NCBI GenBank assembly: GCA_029267445.1
Contig: JAJUIU010000030.1
Span: forward strand, 1-42,785
Length of the DNA: 42,785 nucleotides
Source of the DNA: Rhodospirillaceae bacterium
Lineage (GTDB): Bacteria; Pseudomonadota; Alphaproteobacteria; Azospirillales; Azospirillaceae
Direction: 5' to 3'
The first letter of the stretch is position 1, and each line of letters starts with the position of its first letter. The position numbers and the translations under genes were made by a program. Under the pieces are notes generated by a model. It ran no database searches. It saw nothing but the letters and a program-made list of their open reading frames with translations, and had not been told where the DNA came from. Of the stretch, positions 7,719 through 18,609 are shown one piece after another.

Positions 7719-8794
7719 GCCCGCGCCTCCGCCCGGCTGGTCAGCAGGCCGCGCGCGGCGATGGTCGCGATGGCGAGACCGGTCCACAGCAGGGTCAGGG
7801 TCCAGGCGACGGCCGGCGCGTAGGTCGCCGTCTCCGCCCCCAGGGTCAGCCGCAGCAGGTCGTAGCTGGGCGTGACGGGGTTCGCCAGCACCAGCGGGCG
7901 CAGCACGTCGAAGGAGGCCGCGTCCCAGAAGATCGGCGACGGCAGCATCAGCACCGGCCAGACCAGCTGCATCGCCGTCTCCGCACTGCCCCGATAGGCC
8001 GGCACCCAGACGCCCAGGGCCACGCCCATCAGGGCGAAAAGACTTCCCACCAGGACGATGGCCGCGATGAACCGGGGCCAGTCCATGGCGTCGGGCAGGC
8101 CGACGATCATGTGGATCAGCCAGAGCAGATAGGCGGTCGCCAGCAGGTTCACGACATAGCGCCCGATGCCCAGCCCGCTCATGGCGAGGCCGCTGCCGAT
8201 GGGGGCGATGCGCAGGAAGCTGGACCAGCCGGCCAGCCGGTCGGCGTGCACCTGCTGCAGCACGCCCGCCGCCCCGAAGATGGACAGCACCGCCAGGAAC
8301 CCGGCGACGATGCCGGGCGGGGTGCCCTCCTCCGCCTCCCGCTCCGGCGCCAGCAGCACGCGGGCACCCGTCCCGGCCCCGCCGCCTTCCACCACCGCCT
8401 CCAGCAGGGACCACAGATAGAAGTCCGTGTCGCGGACCCGCAGTTCCACCGGCACCGGCCCGTCGGGCTCCGCCGCGTCCGGCTTCGGCACCAGCACGGC
8501 GTCGAACTGGCTTTGGCCCAGCCGGCGCATCGCCTCGTCCTCGTCCATGCGGGAGCCCATCACCCACTCCATGGACCGGATCGACGGGCGGATCTCCTCG
8601 GTGACCTTGCCCATGTCCGCCACGGCCAGCCGGGCGGCGGGCTGCTCCAGCCCGTTCCACAGGATCAGCGCCGGCAGCACCAGCACATAGACGGGCGGCA
8701 GCATGATCTGCGCCACCACCCGCCAGGGGCTGCCTAGCCAGTCGTAGAGCCCGATGCGGGCCAGCAGCAGCAGAAGCGAGATGCGGCGGATCAT
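7715..8794 (-). CDS. ABC-2 type transporter permease (first subunit)
   Basis: A 359-residue membrane protein with one N-terminal helix (VVAQIMLPPVYVLVLPALILW, about 26-46), an extracytoplasmic domain (about 50-155) and a C-terminal helix bundle of five to six segments. ABC-2 family traits include ETAMQLVWPVLMLPSPIFWDA and the terminal helix LTLLWTGLAIATIAARG. It starts inside the last codons of the ATPase gene (4-base overlap) and ends overlapping the second permease, so the three genes form one ABC exporter operon, probably with a heterodimeric membrane part. No substrate clue is visible. Confidence 0.8.
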   Translation of the reverse strand: MIRRISLLLLLARIGLYDWLGSPWRVVAQIMLPPVYVLVLPALILWNGLEQPAARLAVADMGKVTEEIRPSIRSMEWVMGSRMDEDEAMRRLGQSQFDAVLVPKPDAAEPDGPVPVELRVRDTDFYLWSLLEAVVEGGGAGTGARVLLAPEREAEEGTPPGIVAGFLAVLSIFGAAGVLQQVHADRLAGWSSFLRIAPIGSGLAMSGLGIGRYVVNLLATAYLLWLIHMIVGLPDAMDWPRFIAAIVLVGSLFALMGVALGVWVPAYRGSAETAMQLVWPVLMLPSPIFWDAASFDVLRPLVLANPVTPSYDLLRLTLGAETATYAPAVAWTLTLLWTGLAIATIAARGLLTSRAEARA

Positions 8795-9750
8795 GCGTCG
8801 CGCAGTTCCCGGCCGGTGAGCTTAAGGAACACGTCCGCCAGGGAGTTGCGCTCCACCGACAGGTTGCCGATGGCGAAGCCGCGCGCCGCCTGCGCGGCCA
8901 TCAGGCTGGCCAGCATCGGCTCCAGGCGCGACCCCGACAGACGCACCCGCCGTCCGCCGGCCCAGGGCTCCACCGCCTCGAACCCCTCGATGCGCGCGAA
9001 GTCGGCGGCCCCGGCCTCCCCATCGCCGGCCTCGGTCTCGCCCATATCCGTTTCGAAGGTGATGTGGGCGCCGGGGCAGATGGCGTTGATCAGGGCCGAC
9101 GGCGTGTCCATCGCCAGCAGCTTGCCGCCGTCCACGATGGCGACCCGCGTGCACAGGCTCTGCGCCTCCTCCATGCTGTGGGTGGTCAGCAGTGCGGCCT
9201 TCTGCCGGCCCTGGGCGCGCCCCTCCACCACCAGCTCGCGCACCATGTCCCACAGGAGCGCGCGGCCCTGCGGGTCCAGGTTGGCCGTCGGCTCGTCCAG
9301 GAACAGTAGGTCCGGGTCGCCGGTCAGGGCCAGCGCCATGGCCAGGCGCTGCTTCTGCCCGCCGGACAGTCCGCCCACCAGCGCGTCCTTCTTGTCGGTC
9401 AGGCCCACCCGGTCCAGCAGCGCCTTGCCGTCGCGCGGCTTCGGGTACATCAGGGCGTACAGCTTCATCAGCTCGCCCACCTTGGCCCGCTCCAGCAGGG
9501 CGCCCGTCTGCAGCACGACACCCATGCGGGTGCGCACCGGGTCCAGCCCCTTCAGCACGTCGCGGCCCAGCACGATCGCCGTGCCGCCGTCCGGCCGCCG
9601 CAGCCCCTCCAGGATCTCCATGGTGGTGGTCTTGCCGGCCCCGTTCGGCCCCAGCAGCCCCACGATCTCCCCCGCCCCGACCCGGAAACTCAGCCCGTCC
9701 ACGGCCATGGTCTTGCCGTAGCTCTTGCGCAGCTCCTGCACCTCGATCAT
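8791..9750 (-). CDS. ABC transporter ATP-binding protein, CcmA/NatA type
   Basis: ATPase subunit (319 residues) of the exporter formed with the next two genes. Walker A GPNGAGKT is at 34-41, the signature LSGGQKQRL at 128-136 and Walker B LLFLDEPT at 148-155, followed by ANLDP and the H-loop TTHSMEEAQ. About 85 C-terminal residues extend past the nucleotide domain, as in drug and lipid exporters of the NatA/DrrA group. It is the first gene of a three-gene operon running leftward. The ATG at 9748-9750 directly precedes the conserved MIEVQELRKSYGK beginning. Confidence 0.9.
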   Translation of the reverse strand: MIEVQELRKSYGKTMAVDGLSFRVGAGEIVGLLGPNGAGKTTTMEILEGLRRPDGGTAIVLGRDVLKGLDPVRTRMGVVLQTGALLERAKVGELMKLYALMYPKPRDGKALLDRVGLTDKKDALVGGLSGGQKQRLAMALALTGDPDLLFLDEPTANLDPQGRALLWDMVRELVVEGRAQGRQKAALLTTHSMEEAQSLCTRVAIVDGGKLLAMDTPSALINAICPGAHITFETDMGETEAGDGEAGAADFARIEGFEAVEPWAGGRRVRLSGSRLEPMLASLMAAQAARGFAIGNLSVERNSLADVFLKLTGRELRDA

Positions 9751-9779
9751 GCGGGCTCCATCGGGGGCGATACTCCGTT

Positions 9780-9808
9780 GGCGTAAGCGACCGGGCGGGG
9801 ACTGTCAA
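9780..9808 (-). promoter_or_regulatory. Candidate promoter of the ABC-2 exporter operon
   Basis: On the minus strand a perfect TTGACA (9803-9808) is followed, after 17 bases, by TACGCC (9780-9785). It lies about 30 bases before the ATPase start codon. Confidence 0.58.
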
Positions 9809-9883
9809 CCGCGGCGGGCCGCCTTTCCGCCCGTGGGCCGCCGGGCGCATTCCCGCCCCGCCTCCGCCGTGGGCGCGCTTGGC

Positions 9884-9912
9884 TTGACGGGGGCGGGTGC
9901 GGGCGGCAAGTT
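9884..9912 (+). promoter_or_regulatory. Candidate transketolase promoter
   Basis: TTGACG (9884-9889), a 17-base spacer, then CAAGTT (9907-9912). The -10 match is weak. The predicted leader to the transketolase ATG at 9996 would be about 75 bases. Confidence 0.4.
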
Positions 9913-9995
9913 GCGCCCGTCCGCGCGCCGGGCCCCGGTCCCGTGTCGGCCGGCCGCCCCTTTCCGACCGCGTCGCCCCGAAAGGTTCACGCACC

Positions 9996-12023
<2,028 letters not shown>

Positions 12024-12094
12024 CCTCCCCGGCGTGGCGCGCGGGGGGCCGCCCCGGCCCCCGCCCGGCACGAATCTCTGGATGCGCCGCGCTC

Positions 12095-12799
12095 ATGTCG
12101 TCCTACCACGTGGTCAGCCCGCAGCTCCCCCTGTACCACCTGCTCCGCGGCGTCACCGGCCGGACGGTGGACACGCTGGTGCATGTCGGCGCCCATATCG
12201 GGCAGGAGCTGGTGCTCTACGAGGCGGTGGGCTGCCGGCGGGTGGTCTGGGTGGAGGGCGACCCCGCCATCATCCCCCGCCTGATGGAGACGATCCGCAA
12301 CGGGTCCAACGGCAAGACCGAGCATGTCGTGGTCCACGCCATGATCACAGACCGCGACGGCGACACCGTGGCCCTGCGCCGGTTCAGCAACAACGGCGCC
12401 TCCTCCAGCATCTTCGGGGCCACGCCCATGATGGCGGAAGTCTTCGGGGCCGGCACCGTGGCGGAAACGGGCGAAGTGGTGGAGGCGCCGAGCCGCACCC
12501 TGGAATCCGTCCTGCGCGAACTCGACATCCCGCCGGACGAGGTCGACGCCCTCGTCATCGACATCCAGGGGGCGGAGCTCCTCTGCCTCAGGGGCATGGG
12601 CCCCTATCTGGAGGCCGCCAGTTTCATGGAGGTGGAGGTCTCCCGCGTCCAGATCTACGACGGGGCGCCCCTGTTCGAGGAGGTTGACGCCTACCTCCGC
12701 GGCCACGGCTGGCATCTCCTGACGCCGTTCGAGCTGGAACACGGCGACGTCGTCTACATCAACCCCAAGAACATCCAGTTCGCCGCCCCACCCGGCTGA
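12095..12799 (+). CDS. FkbM family methyltransferase
   Basis: A 234-residue SAM-dependent methyltransferase of the FkbM family, whose members O-methylate sugars or other small hydroxylated groups. VDTLVHVGAHIGQELVLYEAVGC (about 25-47) is the SAM-binding glycine loop and VVWVEGDPAIIPRL the acidic loop. SRTLESVLRELDIPPDEVDALVIDIQGAELLCLRGM carries the typical VxDIQGAE motif, and the C-terminus ends with a GDVVYIN strand. No signal or membrane segment is seen. It lies between tkt and gap but is functionally unrelated to them; the acceptor is unknown. The start at 12095 lacks a good ribosome site, so a nearby alternative cannot be excluded. Confidence 0.82.
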   Translation: MSSYHVVSPQLPLYHLLRGVTGRTVDTLVHVGAHIGQELVLYEAVGCRRVVWVEGDPAIIPRLMETIRNGSNGKTEHVVVHAMITDRDGDTVALRRFSNNGASSSIFGATPMMAEVFGAGTVAETGEVVEAPSRTLESVLRELDIPPDEVDALVIDIQGAELLCLRGMGPYLEAASFMEVEVSRVQIYDGAPLFEEVDAYLRGHGWHLLTPFELEHGDVVYINPKNIQFAAPPG

Positions 12800-13179
12800 C
12801 CCGCCCCCGGCTGCCCCTCCCCCCCGGGGAGAGGCCAGGAGAGGGGGTGCTTCCACCCGCTTCGGCCTCTCGAAGCGATCTCCCTACCGCAGCGCCGCCG
12901 CGCCGCCGTGGTGAATCCTTCCTTGGGCGGCCCCCCTTGCTCGCCTCCCCGCGAAACATCCGCCGGAAAACGCGAAGAATGTTTCGTGGTGTTTCACCGT
13001 GCTTCATGCCGCGCGTCCGGCGCTGGACGGTCGCGTCGGTCCCTGCGCCATACGCATGGCGGCCCGGGCCGCCTGCGCCCTTGCCCATCGCGCCCCGTTT
13101 CGCTACTTCGCCGGGGAACGTTTCGCCGCGACGGCCCCCTGTCCGGCCGTCGCCACCCCAGAACGAGCGGAGGAAGACC
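12800..13179. other. gap upstream region with inverted repeat
   Basis: This 380-base gap has no credible gene; the frame open upstream of gap is low-complexity. CGAAACAT (12952-12959) and its exact reverse complement ATGTTTCG (12979-12986) are separated by 19 bases, and GGTG-TTT-CACC follows at 12988-12998. The spacing suits either a regulator site or a stem-loop. Near 12805-12850 a C-rich/G-rich palindrome (CCCCTCCCCC...GGGGAGAGG) resembles a dispersed intergenic repeat and recurs loosely at 6498-6525. No clear -35/-10 pair for gap was found. Confidence 0.55.
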
Positions 13180-14187
13180 ATGGCAGTCAAGGTTGCGATC
13201 AACGGATTCGGCCGGATCGGCCGTCTCGTGCTCAGGGCCATCTACGAGAGCGGGCGCGACGACATCAGCGTCGTAGCCATCAACGACCTCGCCGACGTCA
13301 AGACCAACGCCCACCTGCTGAAGTACGACAGCGTGCACGGCCGCTTCCCCGGCACCGTGGCGGTGGAGGGCACCGACCTCGTCGTCAACGGCCACCGCAT
13401 CGCCTGCGTGCAGCAGCGCGACCCGGCCCAGCTCCCCTGGGGGGCCATGGGCGTCGACATCACCATGGAGTGCTCGGGCATCTTCACCAGCCGCGAGGGC
13501 GCCTCCAAGCATCTGGCCGCAGGTGCCAGGAAGGTGCTGATCTCCGCCCCCGCCACGGACGAGGACATCACCGTCGTCTACGGCGTGAACCATCAGAAGC
13601 TGACGCCGGAGCACCGGATCGTCTCCAACGCGTCCTGCACCACCAACTGCCTCGCCCCGGTCGCCTACGTGCTGCACAACGCGATCGGCATCGACCACGG
13701 CTTCATGACCACGATCCACAGCTACACGGGCGACCAGAACACGGTCGACACCATGCACAAGGATCTACACCGCGCCCGCGCCGCCGCGCTCAACATGATC
13801 CCCACCTCTACCGGGGCCGCCAAGGCCGTGGGCAAGGTGCTGCCGGACCTGAAGGGCAAGCTGGACGGCACCGCCATCCGCGTGCCCACGCCGAACGTCT
13901 CGGTGGTGGACTTCAAGTTCGTCGCCAAGCGCGCCACCTCGGCCGAGGAGATCCAGAAGCTGGTGACGGAGGCCGCGAACGGCCCGCTGAAGGGCATACT
14001 TGGCGTCTATGACGAGCCGCTGGTCAGCACCGACTTCAACCACGACCCGCACAGCTCGATTTTCGCGCTGAACGAGGTCAAGGTGATCGACGGCACCTTC
14101 GTGCGCATCCTGTCGTGGTACGACAACGAGTGGGGCTTCTCCAACCGCATGAGCGACACCGCCATCGCCATGCACAAGGTCGGCTGA
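13180..14187 (+). CDS. gap: Glyceraldehyde-3-phosphate dehydrogenase, type I
   Basis: Interconverts glyceraldehyde-3-phosphate and 1,3-bisphosphoglycerate using NAD(P); 335 residues, normal length. The Rossmann start is MAVKVAINGFGRIGRLVLRA. The catalytic block SNASCTTNCLAP carries Cys153, the phosphate-binding region includes SYTGDQNTVDTMHKDLHRARAA, and the C-terminal helix has WYDNEWGFSNRM. ATG at 13180 is preceded by GGAGGAAGACC, a good ribosome site, so the longer open frame from 12847 is not used. The adjacent tkt suggests a shared carbon-metabolism group; pgk, which commonly follows gap in relatives, is replaced here by a DUF3126 gene. Confidence 0.96.
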   Translation: MAVKVAINGFGRIGRLVLRAIYESGRDDISVVAINDLADVKTNAHLLKYDSVHGRFPGTVAVEGTDLVVNGHRIACVQQRDPAQLPWGAMGVDITMECSGIFTSREGASKHLAAGARKVLISAPATDEDITVVYGVNHQKLTPEHRIVSNASCTTNCLAPVAYVLHNAIGIDHGFMTTIHSYTGDQNTVDTMHKDLHRARAAALNMIPTSTGAAKAVGKVLPDLKGKLDGTAIRVPTPNVSVVDFKFVAKRATSAEEIQKLVTEAANGPLKGILGVYDEPLVSTDFNHDPHSSIFALNEVKVIDGTFVRILSWYDNEWGFSNRMSDTAIAMHKVG

Positions 14188-14202
14188 CGACGCGGCCGCC
14201 CG

Positions 14203-14245
14203 CCCCGGTGCCGCCGCCCCCGCTTGGGGACCGGCGGCGCCGGGG
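14203..14245 (+). terminator. Long GC stem-loop between gap and the DUF3126 gene
   Basis: CCCCGGTGCCGCCG (14203-14216) pairs over 14 positions (one G-T) with CGGCGGCGCCGGGG (14232-14245), and a CCCC/GGGG pair continues it inside. No T-run follows, so it may be an intrinsic terminator weakened to an attenuator, or an mRNA stabiliser for gap. It ends about 30 bases before the next start codon. Confidence 0.5.
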
Positions 14246-14276
14246 CGGCGGGCCTGGAAGAAGGAAGAGGACGACG

Positions 14277-14489
14277 ATGACCCCGAACGAGATCGCCAAG
14301 CTGCAGACCTATCTCCGCCGCACCTTCGGCAATCAGCAGATCGCCGTGGTGCCGCCGGCCAAGAAGGGCCAGCCGGTGGAGGTGACCGTGGGCGGGGAGT
14401 TCGTCGGCACCCTCTACCGGGACGAGGAGGACGGCGACGTCTCCTACGCCTTCAACATGACCATCCTGGCCGAGGACCTGCCGCGCTGA
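14277..14489 (+). CDS. DUF3126 family protein
   Basis: A 70-residue acidic protein. It opens MTPNEIAKLQTYLRRTFGN and ends with GEFVGTLYRDEEDGDVSYAFNMTILAEDL, matching what I recall of the small alphaproteobacterial DUF3126 family. No function is established. AAGGAAGAGG just before the ATG is a strong ribosome site. The same frame is open further upstream into gap, but family length and the ribosome site fix the start here. It is probably transcribed with gap through the intervening stem-loop. Confidence 0.8.
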   Translation: MTPNEIAKLQTYLRRTFGNQQIAVVPPAKKGQPVEVTVGGEFVGTLYRDEEDGDVSYAFNMTILAEDLPR

Positions 14490-14519
14490 GCCGCCGCCCG
14501 GCGGCCCGCCCGGCCGCGC

Positions 14520-16571
14520 TCAGCCCTCCTCCGGCCGGTTCGGCGGCGCGTACCGCTCGATCCACTCCCGCACCTGGGCGTACCAGAAGACCGAGTTCTG
14601 CGGCTTCAGGATCCAGTGGTTCTCGTCCGGATAGTAGACGAACCGGGAGGGCACACCCCGGTTCTGCAGGATGTTGAACAGCTCGATCCCGTGGGTCACC
14701 GGCACCCGGTAGTCGCGCTGGCCGTGGATCACCAGGGTCGGCGTCTTGAAGTTGCCGGCGTGCATGTGCGGGCTGATGTACTGCCACTGCTCCGGCCGCT
14801 CCCAGAACTCGCCGAAGCGGTCCTTCGACGCCCCGTAATCCGCCGCCTCCTGGGTGTAGAGGTTGTAGACGGCGGCGTGCGCGATCAGCGCCTTGAACGG
14901 ATGCTCCCGCCCCAGGATCAGGCTGGCGAGGTAGCCGCCGTAGCTGCCCCCACCCGCCACCATGCGCTCCGCGTCGATCCAGGGCTGGGCGGCGAACCAT
15001 TCCGCCGCCTTGATCGTGTCCTCGTAGGGCATGTCCGCCCAGTTCGGGTTGATGCTGTCGGCGAAGGCCTCGCCGAACCCGCTGGAGCCGTGGAAGTTGT
15101 GCCACGCCGTGACATATCCCCAGCCGGCGAAGACCTGCGCGTTCCAGCGCCAGTGCCAGGTGTCGGTGATGCCGACATGCGGGCCGCCGTGCAGCAGCAG
15201 GAACAGCGGGTACTTCTTCTTCGGATCGAAGCCCGGCGGGTACGTCACCCACATCTGGATGTCCGCCCCGTTCGCACCCTTGTAGGTGACGCTCTCGGTC
15301 CGCCCCAGGGCGACACCGGAGAGCTTGTCGTCATTGAACCGGGACAGCTGCGTCACGGCCCCGGTCTTCGGATCGATGCGGACCAGGGTCGGCGGCTCCC
15401 CGAACGACTGGCGCGTGCCCACCAGCACGCCGCCCGCCATCTCCAGCTCGCCGAAGCTGGCCGTCTTGGTGACCGGGACCGGCGCTCCGCCCTTCACGTC
15501 GAAGCGGTAGACGCGGTGAGTGGCCGCGTCATCGATGGAGCTGTAGAGCGCGCTGCCGTCCGGCGCCCAGATCAGACCGCCGGCGGACCGGTCCCACTGC
15601 TCCGTCAGGCCGCGCGTCTGGCCGCTGGCCCGGTCGTACAGCATCAGCTTGCCGTTCTCCACCCACTTGCCATAGGTCCGGCGCTGCACGAAGGCGAGGT
15701 GCCTGCCGTCCGGGCTGAACAGCGGGTCCGCGTCCGGCCCGTCCTTGTTCGCATCCGTTATCTTGACCGACCGGCCGCCCTCGATGGCGGTGACGACGAT
15801 GTCGATGTTGGCGCGGACACCCGTCTCGTCGCTGTTGACGGTGTAGGCGATGTCCTTCCCGTCCGGCGACACGTCATAGGGGTGGCCGCCCGGCTCCCGC
15901 CAGTGGACGTCATGGCCGCTGTTGAGCGTCACGGGCTGCGGCTCGCCACCGTCCAGCGCCTGGACGTAGATGTGCGTCCGCCGGTCGTCGATCCAATGAT
16001 CCCAATGGCTGATCGGCGCCTTGTCCCAGACGCGCGCCGTCATCTTCGAATCCTCGCGCTCCTTCAGCCGCTTGCCCTGCGCCTCCCAGCTGTCGAGGTC
16101 GGGCCAGACCCTCGTGACGAAGGCGATGCGGCGGCTGTCGGGCAGCCATTTCGGCAGCCGCGCGCCGGTGGGAACGTTCGTCACCCGGCGCGCCTCGCCG
16201 CCCTCGATCGGCAGGACATAGACCTGCCCGGCCTTGTCCTCCCCCCGTTTGGCGATGAAGGCGATGTGCTTGCCGTCGGGGCTCCACACCGCCTCGGACT
16301 CGCCGGCGGGATCGAAGGTGAGTTGCCGGGGCGGGCTTCCGTCCGTCGGGAACAGCCAGAGATTCCCGTCGCGTTTCTCGGTGGCGAGCTCGAAGCCGGT
16401 CACCGTCACGACCGCGAACCGGCCGTCGGGGGACAGGGCCGGCTGGCCGATCCGTTTCAGCTCCCACATGGCCTCGGCCGTCAGGGACGGCTTCGCCTCC
16501 CGCGCGCCAGCCTGTCCATCGTCCACCAGCACCGCCGCCGCGACCGCAGCCGCCATCGCCACCCTCCGCAT
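14520..16571 (-). CDS. Secreted S9 family serine peptidase (acylaminoacyl-peptidase-like)
   Basis: A 683-residue prolyl-oligopeptidase family enzyme that hydrolyses short peptides. Residues 1-23 form an export signal (MRRVAMAAAVAAAVLV..AGA). Residues 35-430 are a beta-propeller with repeated SPDG-type motifs (47-50, 97-100, 235-238, 286-289, 337-339). The C-terminal alpha/beta hydrolase has the oxyanion HGGPH (461-465), nucleophile Ser543 in GGSYGGY, Asp620 in GQRDYRVP and His652 in DENHW. All catalytic residues are present, so it should be active in the periplasm. It lies 98 bases downstream of a MacAB-like exporter on the same strand and might be co-transcribed. GAAGGAT precedes the start codon. 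Confidence 0.88.
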   Translation of the reverse strand: MRRVAMAAAVAAAVLVDDGQAGAREAKPSLTAEAMWELKRIGQPALSPDGRFAVVTVTGFELATEKRDGNLWLFPTDGSPPRQLTFDPAGESEAVWSPDGKHIAFIAKRGEDKAGQVYVLPIEGGEARRVTNVPTGARLPKWLPDSRRIAFVTRVWPDLDSWEAQGKRLKEREDSKMTARVWDKAPISHWDHWIDDRRTHIYVQALDGGEPQPVTLNSGHDVHWREPGGHPYDVSPDGKDIAYTVNSDETGVRANIDIVVTAIEGGRSVKITDANKDGPDADPLFSPDGRHLAFVQRRTYGKWVENGKLMLYDRASGQTRGLTEQWDRSAGGLIWAPDGSALYSSIDDAATHRVYRFDVKGGAPVPVTKTASFGELEMAGGVLVGTRQSFGEPPTLVRIDPKTGAVTQLSRFNDDKLSGVALGRTESVTYKGANGADIQMWVTYPPGFDPKKKYPLFLLLHGGPHVGITDTWHWRWNAQVFAGWGYVTAWHNFHGSSGFGEAFADSINPNWADMPYEDTIKAAEWFAAQPWIDAERMVAGGGSYGGYLASLILGREHPFKALIAHAAVYNLYTQEAADYGASKDRFGEFWERPEQWQYISPHMHAGNFKTPTLVIHGQRDYRVPVTHGIELFNILQNRGVPSRFVYYPDENHWILKPQNSVFWYAQVREWIERYAPPNRPEEG

Positions 16572-16669
16572 CCGTGCCCCATCCTTCTTTCGTTGGGGGA
16601 ACCGGGGCGGGATGCTGCCACGACGGCGCGCCGTTTGGCGAGTGGGAGCCGGATGCGGACGGCGCGGCT

Positions 16670-17356
16670 TCAGCCGGCGGCACCATCGACAAGCCGGCCA
16701 TCCACCAGATGCACACGGCGCGTGGCCTGGGCGGCGAGGTGCTCGTCATGGGTGACGGTGACGACCGTGGTTCCGCTGTCGCGGGCCAAGCCGGAAAAGA
16801 TGTCGAACACGATCTGCGCGTTCTTCGTGTCCAGGTTTCCCGTCGGCTCGTCCGCCAGCACGACCTTGGGGTCGTTCGCCAGCGCCCGGGCGATGGCGAC
16901 ACGCTGGCGCTGCCCGCCGGAAAGCTGGTCAGGACGCTTGTGCGCCTGGTCCTCGAGGCCGAGCCTGCCCAGCAGCGCCAAGGCCCGGTCGCGCATCTCA
17001 GCATCCCCGAACCGGCCCAACTTGCGCATCGGGATCAGCACGTTGGCGAGCGCCGAGAACTCTGGCAGCAGGAAATGGAACTGGAAGACGAATCCCAGCT
17101 TCTCCAACCGAAGCCGCGCCATCTCCGCCGCCGAGAGATCACCCGTGTCCCGGCCCTCCACCAGCACCGCCCCCTCCGTCGGCCGGTCGAGCAGGCCGAG
17201 GAGGTAAAGCAGCGACGACTTGCCGGAGCCGGACGGGCCGGTGATGGCGACGAACTCCCCGGCGCCGATCGACAGGGTGATGCCCGCGACCAGCGTCACC
17301 GGAACCTCGCCCGGCAGCACCCGGACCACGTCACGGGCTTCCAGGACCGGCGCCAT
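16670..17356 (-). CDS. ABC transporter ATP-binding protein, LolD/MacB type
   Basis: ATPase of 228 residues that would power the FtsX-type permease encoded just upstream. Walker A GPSGSGKSS is at 40-48, the signature [15 protein letters not shown] at 145-159 and Walker B VVLADEPTGNLD at 165-176; the switch histidine is in TVTHDEH. The FVFQFHFLLPEFSALANV stretch is characteristic of the LolD/MacB/FtsE mechanotransmission group. The ATG (17354-17356) overlaps the permease stop (ATGA). The open frame continues upstream to 17572 but only as a shadow of the permease gene. Confidence 0.88.
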   Translation of the reverse strand: MAPVLEARDVVRVLPGEVPVTLVAGITLSIGAGEFVAITGPSGSGKSSLLYLLGLLDRPTEGAVLVEGRDTGDLSAAEMARLRLEKLGFVFQFHFLLPEFSALANVLIPMRKLGRFGDAEMRDRALALLGRLGLEDQAHKRPDQLSGGQRQRVAIARALANDPKVVLADEPTGNLDTKNAQIVFDIFSGLARDSGTTVVTVTHDEHLAAQATRRVHLVDGRLVDGAAG

Positions 17357-18606
17357 CAGGCCGCCCCCCGGACGATCTCCACCGGGTTCAGCTTGGCGGC
17401 CCGTCGTGCCGGCAGCCAGGCGGCTAGCCCCGCAGCCGCGCAGGCGAAGCCGCCCCCGATCGCGTAGTGCAGCAGCGAATAATCGAGGTGGAACCGGTTC
17501 TCCTCCGGATCGGCGGAAAAGTCGAACCGGATGCTCGCCAGGACCTCCGTCAGCCCATAGCCGACGGCCCAACCCAGCAGCGCCCCGATCATTCCCGCGA
17601 TCAGCCCCTCGATCAGGAAGATGCGCCGGATGTCACCCTCCGTGAGCCCGATGGATTTCAGGATGGCGATGTCGCGCGTCTTCTCGAAGATGACCGTGGA
17701 AATGACGTTGAAGATGCCGAAGGCGGCCACCACCAGGATGGCGCCCACGATCGAGTACATGATCGCGTTCTGGATGGTGAAGATCTGGAAGATGTTCTGG
17801 TTGGTTTCCTGCCAGCTTTCAGCCTTGTAGCCGAAACGCGCCTCGGTCCGCTGGGCGACCTCCGGCGCGCGGTTCGGGTCGTCCAGCCTGAGGCGGATCT
17901 GGTTCACCACGTTGATCCGGTCCTGCATCACCTGCGCCCGCTTCAGCAGCGTGTAGGCGACGTTCGAATCGAGTGTTTCGATCCCGGTGTGGAAGATGCC
18001 CTCCACCGTCACACGGCGCGTCACCCCGGCGGGCGTGACCGCGATCAGGCTGTCCCCCAGTGTCGCGCCAAGGGTGTCGGCCAGCTGGCGGCCGAGCAGG
18101 ATGCCGTTCGCCGTCGTCTCCAGCCGTTCCAGGCTGCCCGCCTCGATGTCCTGGGCCAGGGTGGTGACCCGGGCCTCGCGGTCCGGCTCGATGCCGATCA
18201 GGGTCGCCGCCTCGTCCGTGCCGCCGAAACGGAGCACCACCTGGCCCGACAGGGTGGCCGCAACCTCGGCCCCGGGGATGCGGTCGATGGCGTCGATGAT
18301 GGCGCGGCTGTCGCGGATGCCGCGCCGCTCATCCTCGGGGCGCAGGCCGCGCAGGTCGACCGCCCCGCCGCGATAGGCGCTTTCGACCGGCTGCACGGGC
18401 GGTTCCCGGAACTCGTCGGACACGATCACATGTGGCGACACGTCGATGATGGTCTGCCGGAAATAGGTCTGGAAGCCCTGCATCAGGGCGGCGACGGCGA
18501 TGAAGAACCCGACGCCCAGGGCCACCCCCAGCACCGACACCACCGTCTGCCGCTTGCGGCCCAGCAGGTGCGTCACGGCGACGTCGAGGGCGAGCGGCAG
18601 GGCCAT
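17356..18606 (-). CDS. FtsX/LolC-type ABC transporter permease
   Basis: A 416-residue inner-membrane protein with MacB/LolC topology. There is one N-terminal helix (about 20-45, VVSVLGVALGVGFFIAVAALMQGF), a large periplasmic domain (about 50-285), then three C-terminal helices. The first of these is near IMYSIVGAILVVAAFGIFNVIS, the second follows GDIRRIFLIEGLIAGMIGALLGWAVGY, and the last is GGGFACAAAGLAAWLPARRAA. KTRDIAILKSIGLT is the FtsX-domain coupling helix. Such proteins transmit ATP hydrolysis to periplasmic movement that pushes lipoproteins, peptides or antibiotics out. Its start lies 3 bases after the stop of the adaptor gene. Confidence 0.87.
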   Translation of the reverse strand: MALPLALDVAVTHLLGRKRQTVVSVLGVALGVGFFIAVAALMQGFQTYFRQTIIDVSPHVIVSDEFREPPVQPVESAYRGGAVDLRGLRPEDERRGIRDSRAIIDAIDRIPGAEVAATLSGQVVLRFGGTDEAATLIGIEPDREARVTTLAQDIEAGSLERLETTANGILLGRQLADTLGATLGDSLIAVTPAGVTRRVTVEGIFHTGIETLDSNVAYTLLKRAQVMQDRINVVNQIRLRLDDPNRAPEVAQRTEARFGYKAESWQETNQNIFQIFTIQNAIMYSIVGAILVVAAFGIFNVISTVIFEKTRDIAILKSIGLTEGDIRRIFLIEGLIAGMIGALLGWAVGYGLTEVLASIRFDFSADPEENRFHLDYSLLHYAIGGGFACAAAGLAAWLPARRAAKLNPVEIVRGAA

Positions 18607-18609
18607 GGC

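Noticed and set aside
12847-13179. Upstream extension of the gap reading frame
   Set aside because: The extra 111 residues are low-complexity and the true start at 13180 has a clear ribosome site and begins the Rossmann fold.
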